64,000 nucleotides of DNA from an uncultured Prochlorococcus sp. (GCA_902624085.1 CACNWD010000002.1:24166-88165); one strand, 5' to 3'; shown: positions 56,752 to 63,942, counted from the first letter of the stretch. A program made the numbers and translations. The notes: generated by a model not told the origin, from the letters alone.

Positions 56752-58326
56752 TTAATCTAATTCTTGAATATGTTTTTTTATAGTTGAACATATTTTTTTT
56801 AAATTACATTTGAAAAATCCAGAATCTCCATCTTTATATTGTTCCAAATCACGATAGACTGCTTCCTCTACTTTTTGTGGATTCTGTGTAAGCCACTTTG
56901 CTGCAACAATAAATTTTGATTCCTCATTAAAAGCCATCCTGATTTGTTTTGCTCTAATTTCGGGGTTGTTAGCTATTCCTATTTTGAATTTGTCGGGAAT
57001 GGATTCATTCGATAAAACATAAATTTGGCTTTTTCTTTCAGATTTATTTTTTATTGTCATTTTATCTGAATTTAATTCTGTTGTATCGTATCTAAATTCG
57101 TATCTCGTAAATCTTTTGTCTACCTCAGCATTGGCATTTTCTTTTTGAATTTTCATAGCTATCCATACTGGATATATTCTTTTGAAACTTATAACTCCAC
57201 CTTCTAACAAAGATATTCGTTTCATTAAACCTTTACCGCCAGGAATCGCTTCAATTATATTTCTTTCAGGCAAAAATCTTTCATCAATATCAAGCGATTC
57301 CCACTCTTTTTTTGTTTTATTATTATTTAAAAATTCTCTAACTTCTATTAAAAGTTTATTTCTGGTAAGTAGTTCTGATGCTATTCCATCTTTAAATTCA
57401 AAATGATCTAATATGTTTTTGTGTTTTGTTTGCAAAAGTAATAATTGAGATTTTACCACTTTTGCATTATTTAATAATTCATCCCATTTATTGCTATCAA
57501 TATCAATATTTTTAGGAACTAAATTTTTTTGCTTAATTTCTTCTTCAGTATCTTTATAAACCTTTTTAAATAATTCTGTAACATAGTCCTCAAGGTTTGT
57601 ATCGCCATCTTTGGTTTTTATCTTCCAATTAATGTCTTGCTTATCAACTTTTTGAGTTTGTAAATTTAGATAATCAATAGTTGGAGTCTTACCAATACAC
57701 TTTGCGATTTTAAAGTTTATAAACAACTTGAAAATGTCGTTTTTCCTATTGTTATATTCAGGCCTTTGTAGGTTGCCAATAATAATATCTTCTTCAGAAT
57801 CAAAAATATTAACTCGGCCATAAAAATCTTCTTGATTAATATCATGAGTACCTGGCGCTAAAAGTTTTTCTTCAGTTTTTTTGTCAAAAAGTAGAAACCC
57901 ATTTACTTTTGGCCAAGGTAATCTAGGAATTGGCTGAAATTTATCAATGACATTCAGAATATTTATTAAATTATTTAAAGCTATAGTTCCTGTTGGTAAG
58001 GAAATTTTGTTCTCATAATATCCAAATAGATAATTAAAAAGCTTAAGACTTGGATGATTATTTAATTTTTCTAATAGTTCAATAATGTTGCCAAATTGTA
58101 TTTGTTGTGCCTCGAATTCTTTGCCTATTGCTTTGTATATAGTTAGATCCCCATCTAATTTAGTCAATAGGTTTATTAAAGAGTTCTTTACTTCAGAACT
58201 AAGACTATCGATTTTTTCTTGAAGCTCATCCTCTGTAAAATTAGCAAGATCAAAGTTTGATTTAATCGATTCTACTGAGGCTTGATTCATTATTAATAAG
58301 TGCAATTCTTTTTTAATTCTAATCAA
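56752..58326 (-). CDS. T5orf172/GIY-YIG-type domain protein with coiled-coil N-terminal region
   Basis: C-terminal QIYVLSNESIPDKFKIGIANNPEIRAKQIRMAF...KVEEAVYRDLEQYKDGDSGFFKCNLKKI. Confidence 0.7.
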   Translation of the reverse strand: MIRIKKELHLLIMNQASVESIKSNFDLANFTEDELQEKIDSLSSEVKNSLINLLTKLDGDLTIYKAIGKEFEAQQIQFGNIIELLEKLNNHPSLKLFNYLFGYYENKISLPTGTIALNNLINILNVIDKFQPIPRLPWPKVNGFLLFDKKTEEKLLAPGTHDINQEDFYGRVNIFDSEEDIIIGNLQRPEYNNRKNDIFKLFINFKIAKCIGKTPTIDYLNLQTQKVDKQDINWKIKTKDGDTNLEDYVTELFKKVYKDTEEEIKQKNLVPKNIDIDSNKWDELLNNAKVVKSQLLLLQTKHKNILDHFEFKDGIASELLTRNKLLIEVREFLNNNKTKKEWESLDIDERFLPERNIIEAIPGGKGLMKRISLLEGGVISFKRIYPVWIAMKIQKENANAEVDKRFTRYEFRYDTTELNSDKMTIKNKSERKSQIYVLSNESIPDKFKIGIANNPEIRAKQIRMAFNEESKFIVAAKWLTQNPQKVEEAVYRDLEQYKDGDSGFFKCNLKKICSTIKKHIQELD

Positions 58327-58379
58327 AAAATTGACAAATAAGCTTTATTTCAGCATATTTTGATAAAAAAATAATAAAT

Positions 58380-58506
58380 ATCGAGAAAACTCGATTGCAT
58401 AGCTCGAGAAAATTGTGCTATGCTTCAGGTCCAGGCCTTTGGGATTGCTTTAAAGTAAAAAAAACCCGTGAAGTTGACCAGAACTTCACAGGTTTTGCCC
58501 AAAGGC
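58380..58506 (+). other. Structured leader/ncRNA candidate: three consecutive hairpins
   Basis: ATCGAG-AAAA-CTCGAT (58380-58395); GCATAGC/GCTATGC (58397-58423); nested GCCTTTGGG/CCCAAAGGC (58435-58443, 58498-58506) enclosing AAAACCCGTGAAGTT/AACTTCACAGGTTTT (58461-58475, 58482-58496). Confidence 0.7.
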
Positions 58507-58535
58507 TAGTACATAACACCCTAGGAGGTATTACA

Positions 58536-58676
58536 TTGACTATTCAAGCACGATCTGATGAACCTGACAAAGAAAAACAGCGAAAACTAATTTCTTTTAA
58601 AGAATATTTAAAAATTAGAAATTATTTTTTAAGGACTGTTCATAGTCCTGATGCTTTTTATCAGATGGAGGATTAG
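58536..58676 (+). CDS. Small hypothetical protein, probable TTG start
   Basis: CTAGGAGGT Shine-Dalgarno at 58521-58529 before TTG at 58536; upstream part of supplied ORF (58395 on) is the hairpin region. Confidence 0.6.
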   Translation: MTIQARSDEPDKEKQRKLISFKEYLKIRNYFLRTVHSPDAFYQMED

Positions 58677-58679
58677 AAA

Positions 58680-59162
58680 GTGACTCATCCTGAACAAAAT
58701 AGTCTCTTTACGCAATCTAATGAAAGCGATAAGCACCTTTTACTTTGTCATGAAGGAATTTTAAAAGGTGTAAGTGAAAAGGTTTTGCGGAGTGACTATG
58801 GTGATTTCACCTTTGGATCAATTTATGATCCTCTCTCCGGTTCAATTGGAGATTGTCTTATTGATCTTGAGAAAGAATATACACTAACTTTAGCAAAATC
58901 TTTAATCGATCTAAATTTAAAGGTTGAACCTGGAAGTAATCATTTGAGATTAAGAGCACCAGTATTTCAATCTCTAGAGGTTCAAGAACTGGTCAATAAT
59001 TATTTCGCTAAAGAAGTAAATGAATCAAACGGACCAATATCTAGTAATCAATATCAGAAAGAAGACTACTTGGAAAACGTGATTATGAGTATTGCAGAGC
59101 AATGCAAATTAAGGGATATACCTGCTGCACTAGCCATATTTTTACCAACTAATAAAAATTAA
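58680..59162 (+). CDS. Hypothetical protein
   Basis: 160-aa ORF, GTG start preceded by GGAGG; follows the 46-aa ORF closely. Confidence 0.7.
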   Translation: MTHPEQNSLFTQSNESDKHLLLCHEGILKGVSEKVLRSDYGDFTFGSIYDPLSGSIGDCLIDLEKEYTLTLAKSLIDLNLKVEPGSNHLRLRAPVFQSLEVQELVNNYFAKEVNESNGPISSNQYQKEDYLENVIMSIAEQCKLRDIPAALAIFLPTNKN

Positions 59163-59183
59163 ATTTTTAAAAAATACTAAATA

Positions 59184-59906
59184 ATGGAATTTTCACATTT
59201 CAAGAAAAAAGCCAAGGGTTTCGAATGCCTTGGTCCTAGCTCAGTAGCTGAGGCTGCTAGTTACTCTAATTCATGCAATTTATCCTTATGGATGAATACG
59301 AGATATAAAGCTCCTGTAGATCATGAATTTTTAGCAAAATGGGAATTAAGGCATGCTGCTGTTTTGAACCATTTAAAATTGAATATTTTAGATAAGTTTC
59401 CACATGCAGAAATTGATATGGAATTACCATTACAATCCGTAAATTTATGTGGAAATACTTTATTTGGTGTCCCTGATGCAATATGCAGATTTCCAAATGG
59501 TCAATTAATGGTTTGCGATGCGAAATCTGGCAAGAAGCGAGTCTCTCACTGGATTCAGGTCGGTTTGTATGGTCATATGATTCAAGGTTTGGCAAGAGCA
59601 AAAGGTGCACCTATTCCAGATATCTATGGTTTTGCACTTTGCTATGGAAACTTTGATCAAGAAGGAGGATTTAATAAAAATAATATTGAATTTCTTACGA
59701 TTACTGGTCCTCAATCATTAGCTGAGGTTCTTCCAGAACCTACTCGCAAACGTATTCGAGAAATACTTTCAATCTCTGGTAGTGATGACTTGCCACTCGC
59801 TAACCCTAATTCTCAAAATTGTCGTTTTTGTAAGTGGAAAATTGGATGTGATCAAGCGTTTCAAGGGTATGGAAACAAAGTTGTTGATGTTAGTGAATTT
59901 TTTTAA
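59184..59906 (+). CDS. PD-(D/E)XK nuclease, Cas4/RecB-like, with C-terminal cysteine cluster
   Basis: GVPDAICRF ... MVCDAKSGK ... WIQVGLYGHMI; C-terminal CRFCKWKIGC. Confidence 0.75.
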   Translation: MEFSHFKKKAKGFECLGPSSVAEAASYSNSCNLSLWMNTRYKAPVDHEFLAKWELRHAAVLNHLKLNILDKFPHAEIDMELPLQSVNLCGNTLFGVPDAICRFPNGQLMVCDAKSGKKRVSHWIQVGLYGHMIQGLARAKGAPIPDIYGFALCYGNFDQEGGFNKNNIEFLTITGPQSLAEVLPEPTRKRIREILSISGSDDLPLANPNSQNCRFCKWKIGCDQAFQGYGNKVVDVSEFF

Positions 59907-59914
59907 GGAAAGTT

Positions 59915-60241
59915 ATGAATTTATCTATAGCTGAAGAATTTTTAAGATTTAAAAAGTTATTTAATATCAATATTGTTTCCAATAAAGAATCAATATTAGA
60001 TTTAAATAATAAATCTTTTAAAAATAATCAAGAAATTAAGAGTTTAGAAAATAAAGTTTATGCTCTTACCTATAAGATCAAAGGATTACAGGATCAAATT
60101 CTTATACTTGAAGAGAAGTTTTTAAATCTAAATGAAAAGAATCAAGATGCTGCTATTAGACAGTTGCTAGAAAAACTTGATAAAAATATTGTCGGAAAAT
60201 TTATTGAAAAAGGAGGTACAAGTACAAATGGAAAATCTTAG
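59915..60241 (+). CDS. Coiled-coil hypothetical protein
   Basis: NNQEIKSLENKVYALTYKIKGLQDQILILEEKFLNL heptad-like. Confidence 0.65.
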   Translation: MNLSIAEEFLRFKKLFNINIVSNKESILDLNNKSFKNNQEIKSLENKVYALTYKIKGLQDQILILEEKFLNLNEKNQDAAIRQLLEKLDKNIVGKFIEKGGTSTNGKS

Positions 60242-60518
60242 ATCATTATCAATACAGATTAGAAATGATCAATTTAAAAAATTAAAAGAAATGTCTAAAC
60301 CAGGCGTATCAATTTCTCAATTAATTAGGACAGCAATAGATGCTATTCAAAAACCTCTGTCTCCAAGTGTCTCTTTTCAAAAATCTTCTTACAGTGAATA
60401 TGAATCAAACTCAATAATAAATCTTAAACAAATCCATGCTCTTACTACTCTTAAAAAATATGAGTTAATAACTGAGCAAGAATATATCAATATAAAAGAT
60501 AGATTAGATTTGCGATGA
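60228..60518 (+). CDS. Ribbon-helix-helix-like small protein with SHOCT-like C-terminus
   Basis: MENLRSLSIQIRNDQFKKLKEMSKPGVSISQLIRTAIDAI; ALTTLKKYELITEQEYINIKDRL; GGAGG at 60212-60216. Confidence 0.65.
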   Translation: MENLRSLSIQIRNDQFKKLKEMSKPGVSISQLIRTAIDAIQKPLSPSVSFQKSSYSEYESNSIINLKQIHALTTLKKYELITEQEYINIKDRLDLR

Positions 60519-60582
60519 AAATATTTTCATAACTGAAGATATTTTCAACCAAATTTATTATAAATGTAGGTAATCTATACGA

Positions 60583-60604
60583 GGTTTCACGTGGGTTTCA
60601 CGTG
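60583..60604 (+). repeat. Tandem GGTTTCACGTG x2 (11-bp period), candidate arm-type sites (right end of element 1)
   Basis: Two abutting identical 11-mers, same as at 56682-56692. Confidence 0.8.
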
Positions 60605-60641
60605 GGAAAGTACGTGTTATAATATGCTCAAATACATTGCT

Positions 60642-60730
60642 ATGACTGTGTTTTTATATTCAACTTTTGGCGGTACTATTGAGTGGGAATAGTCCAAGAG
60701 TAGAGAACCCAGTTATAACTTGAAAAACGT
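60642..60730 (+). repeat. guaA 3'-end-like copy 2 (candidate attachment core)
   Basis: Reads VFLYSTFGGTIEWE* versus gua[16 protein letters not shown]; followed by AACCCAGTTATAACTTGAAAAACGT resembling AACCTAGTTATAGTCTGAAAAAGT after guaA. Confidence 0.72.
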
Positions 60731-60731
60731 G

Positions 60732-60812
60732 TGCTCACCCGAAGATCACCCGTTATTTTTTTTACCTATTTGCAATGGATCTGACGTGATCCTGCTCACC
60801 CTTGTCTCACCC
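60732..60812 (+). repeat. TCACCC-containing repeats, two pairs with 11-bp period (left end of element 2)
   Basis: TCACCC at 60735/60746 and 60796/60807. Confidence 0.75.
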
Positions 60813-60896
60813 AGAGCATCATGACTGTCTCTATGGAGAAGTCGTGAAAGTCTATGATTCTCTACAGATGATATATTTATAGAAATAAATTTTGTT

Positions 60897-61415
60897 ATGA
60901 AAGATAATAACTTATTCTATGAAGAAGTTTTGTCAAATTCTAAGTCAGTTGACTTTGATCATATGATTGCAGGTTCTACTTGCATAACCACGCCCTCTAC
61001 AACTTCGAGTGGAAAACCTTCTACGAAAGAGATATGTTTTGATGATTTCGCTGGTGATTCATCTGGTCCAATTATCATTGGTGCTTCATTGGGAGTATTT
61101 ACGATTATTATATTGATGATTTTATTGATAAAGAAAAATAATAATAGTTTTGGATCGGTCAAAAGTGATTCTGATAATAAAAGGTTTTCATCAAACGAGC
61201 AAATATCAGATTCCTCATTAACTGATCTTCTTGAAAAATTAAAAAAATCTTACTTTCCGAAGTTGTCTATCGCAGAGAGTTTTCTTAAGGGGAATTATGT
61301 AATTCTTAAAGACTTGTCTGGCAATATTATTAGTGAAAGTAATATCATAGGAAATTATTTAATTTTAAATGATATAAATGGCGAAGTTATTGCAGAAGTA
61401 AAATTTAAAAATTAA
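60897..61415 (+). CDS. Single-pass membrane protein with novel C-terminal domain
   Basis: TM GPIIIGASLGVFTIIILMILLI; C-terminal FPKLSIAESFLKGNYVILKDLSGNIIS shared with the next gene. Confidence 0.65.
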   Translation: MKDNNLFYEEVLSNSKSVDFDHMIAGSTCITTPSTTSSGKPSTKEICFDDFAGDSSGPIIIGASLGVFTIIILMILLIKKNNNSFGSVKSDSDNKRFSSNEQISDSSLTDLLEKLKKSYFPKLSIAESFLKGNYVILKDLSGNIISESNIIGNYLILNDINGEVIAEVKFKN

Positions 61416-61430
61416 AAAGGTTCCTAATAA

Positions 61431-62129
61431 ATGATTTCTTTTGCATTACCTCTTTTATTGTTATTTATCTGCGTAGCAATATTTCCTAAGTTAAAACCTC
61501 TTAATCGAATTTTACTAATATTATTTGAAGTCTTTTACGTATTCTTATTACAAATATTACTAATATATTCTCTCCCCTTAGCATTGTATATACTGATTTC
61601 TTTGTGTAATATCTTGTTTCATGCAAAAGTTTTCAGAGTAAGATTTACTAGAAGCAAATTAATATTTCTAATAATATTTGAATTTATTCTATTAGTAATA
61701 AGTTTTAATCAAATAATTTTTAAATATGGATCAATATTTTATTTAAGTAATATTTTCTTGATACCAGTTTTTCTTTCTGCCAGATTTATATCTAATAGGG
61801 TTATTTATAAGAGTTTATTAAAGACTATTCGAAGTTCTTTGATAATTGGTTCAACTAATCTCCAAAAATTTGGTGAATCTAAAATAATAGGATCCTTGTC
61901 TAATAATTTATTAGGGACCAATCAAAATTCTTTAAGAATTGGTTCAACTAATCTCCAAAGATTTAATGAATCTGAATTGATAAGTTTTATAGATAAAATT
62001 AAAGAAGGAGATTTCCCAAAAGCATCTATTTCAAAAAGTTCAATAGATGGAGATTATGTAATAGTTAGAGATTTAAATGGTGTTGTTTTATCTCAAATAA
62101 AAATTTCTGAAGTTAGTAAATATTTATAA
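61431..62129 (+). CDS. Multi-pass membrane protein with the same C-terminal domain
   Basis: Four or more hydrophobic segments; C-terminal FPKASISKSSIDGDYVIVRDLNGVVLS. Confidence 0.65.
   Translation: MISFALPLLLLFICVAIFPKLKPLNRILLILFEVFYVFLLQILLIYSLPLALYILISLCNILFHAKVFRVRFTRSKLIFLIIFEFILLVISFNQIIFKYGSIFYLSNIFLIPVFLSARFISNRVIYKSLLKTIRSSLIIGSTNLQKFGESKIIGSLSNNLLGTNQNSLRIGSTNLQRFNESELISFIDKIKEGDFPKASISKSSIDGDYVIVRDLNGVVLSQIKISEVSKYL
61835..61976 (+). repeat. 93-bp-offset tandem duplication in the multi-pass protein gene
   Basis: TTCTTTgatAATTGGTTCAACTAATCTCCAAAaATTTggTGAATCTaAA recurs 93 bp later. Confidence 0.85.
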
Positions 62130-62175
62130 ATATACTTTAATAATCTAAGTTGAATTGTACGAATTCTTTACGGAT

Positions 62176-62208
62176 TAATCGTTTTTTTGAATAGTTCAAA
62201 TACGATTA
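62176..62208. terminator. Hairpin, possible bidirectional terminator or recombination structure
   Basis: TAATCGT...TTTGAA-TAG-TTCAAA.ACGATTA inverted repeat. Confidence 0.5.
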
Positions 62209-62220
62209 TTGTCAGATATC

Positions 62221-62253
62221 CATGCTCACCTCATGCTCACCTCATGCTCACCC
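62221..62253 (+). repeat. CATGCTCACCT x3 tandem (11-bp period), candidate arm-type sites (right end of element 2)
   Basis: catgctcacct catgctcacct catgctcaccc. Confidence 0.85.
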
Positions 62254-62298
62254 AAGAAATGTCTGTTAGTATGACCCAACTATCCGTTGCAATAACTG

Positions 62299-62343
62299 AT
62301 GTTTTCTCTTTCTTTAAGACCGAATACCATTGACTGGGAATAG
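62299..62343 (+). repeat. guaA 3'-end-like copy 3 (candidate attachment core)
   Basis: Reads MFSLSLRPNTIDWE*, compare gua[15 protein letters not shown]. Confidence 0.6.
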
Positions 62344-62475
62344 TTTTCCAGGTCAAAATGTAGTCATATTCGTATTCTTGCGGCTTTTCGCCAATTTTTT
62401 TGTCACTCTGTCATCGTTTCTATAGAGAAATTATGAAGCAAAGTTTTTTCCTCTATTCATATTATTATTTGTTGA

Positions 62476-63942
62476 TTAATATTTAAGGTCTTTATATTTA
62501 TCCTTTCCAGTAATTATTTCCATAGCAGGTCTTAGCATCTCCTTATAGTTTTCCCATCCATCTATTGATTTTGAATTTATTGGCGAACGAACTTGAACAT
62601 TGCTTGCTGTAGCAATTGAACGCGTATTGAGATTTGGTGATAAATATTGATCGTCCCACTCCCAACCTAACCAAGAGATCAAAGATTTAATCTCTGGAGT
62701 GGGATTACTGACTAGTGAATCGTAATGCAAGTCATATATTTTTGATCTAAATCTCTTTTTATATTCAGTCATAATTTCCTCTTGATCTAAATAAACTTTT
62801 GCACAGTCAACAAGTGAAGAAGAAAAGTAGTTCCCTTTAGCAAAATTTGCTCGGTAAATTGAAAGAATATTATCTAAAGGATTTCTAAAACAATGAATGA
62901 TTTTTGCATTTGGAATTTGATTAGAGATTATACCTGCATATTGATAGTTGTATAACCATTTATTAATTGTTATGCTTTTTTGATCGTCAACATTTGCTTT
63001 TCTCAAATATAGTTTTGCAAGATTGTGTTTCTTTTTTAAGAATGATTCTTCAAGGATATTAATTTCTCCTAACTCATACGCATTACTATTCATACCAAGA
63101 ATTGACTCAGTTAATGTGGTTCCACTTCTTGGCATCCCTACAATAAAAATACTTTCAGGAAAGTCTTTAATTTTTTTTTCTTGAGCGGTTTTTTGGTTCT
63201 CTAACAGTAAAAGTTGTGATTGATTTAGTAAATATCTACAATTAGATGGATAAAGATTTAATTTGAGATTATTCGCTAATTGGAGATATTCCGAACTTTC
63301 TGCATATTTTTTTTCTTTATGATAAATATTTGATTTTGCAAAATAAATATAAACTTTTTCTTTTTGTGATTTATTTTTTAGCAAATTTTTAGATGCCAAT
63401 TGATTTTGCCAGCTTTGACTTTTATCTGAGTATTGAAAAGTTGATAAGTAAAAATATGCCATCACAAAATTGGGATCTAGTGAAATAGTTTTTACATAAA
63501 ATGATTCTGCTTCTTTTAATTTTCCAAGACTTTGATATAAAATTCAAAGGTTGCAATGCGCCTCCGCAAAATCAGGACTTAATTCAATTGCGTTTTTATA
63601 GAATGATTCTGCCTCTTTTAATTTTCCAACATCACTCAATAAATTGCCAAGGTTGCAATGCGCCTCCGCAAAATCAGGATTTAATTCAATTGCGTTTCTA
63701 AAAAGTGATTCTGCTTCTTTTAATTTTCCGAGGCCCTTTAATATTGAACCATAATTAGAAAATACTCTTTCATCCTTAAAACCTTGTTTTATGAAATATT
63801 TATAATATTCAGATGCTTTTGAAATATTACCTTTTACATGAAATTCTGCTGCATGATTAATTATCTGTTCTTTAGAAGGTATTTTGTGAAAGTTTCTTAT
63901 AAGTTCCTTTTTGGGTTTATTATCCTTTCCAAAACCTCTCAT
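62476..63942 (-). pseudogene. TPR-sulfotransferase gene interrupted by an in-frame TGA at 63544-63546
   Basis: ORFs 63544-63942 and 62476-63465 are in the same frame; TPR reading continues across the TGA; PRSGTT and RNPLDNILS sulfotransferase motifs. Confidence 0.72.
63547..63731 (-). repeat. Near-identical 102-bp (34-aa TPR) tandem repeats
   Basis: TTGCAATGCGCCTCCGCAAAATCAGGAyTTAATTCAATTGCGTTT at 63551 and 63653. Confidence 0.9.

Larger units (their letters stand above)
56644..60692. mobile_element. Putative integrative element 1 at guaA 3' end, no integrase seen
   Basis: Bounded by guaA 3' end and a guaA-3'-like copy (GTIEWE*, ends 60692); GGTTTCACGTG repeats just inside both boundaries; accessory gene content. 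Confidence 0.7.
60693..62343. mobile_element. Putative integrative element 2, tandem to element 1, no integrase seen
   Basis: Bounded by guaA-like copies 2 and 3; TCACCC repeats with 11-bp period just inside both ends; two accessory membrane proteins. Confidence 0.65.

Noticed and set aside
59266-59714. Minus-strand ORFs 59266-59610 and 59505-59714
   Set aside because: Lie entirely antisense to the PD-(D/E)XK nuclease gene with no recognisable domains.
59184-59906. Cas4-like nuclease as evidence for a CRISPR-Cas locus
   Set aside because: No cas1/cas2/effector genes and no regularly spaced repeat-spacer array in the window; the 11-bp repeats abut without spacers.
63501-63701. 66-aa + strand ORF with internal repeats (ILLLLIFQ...GCNAPPQNQDLIQLRF)
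   Set aside because: Exact antisense of the tandem TPR repeats; the repetition is inherited from the sense gene.
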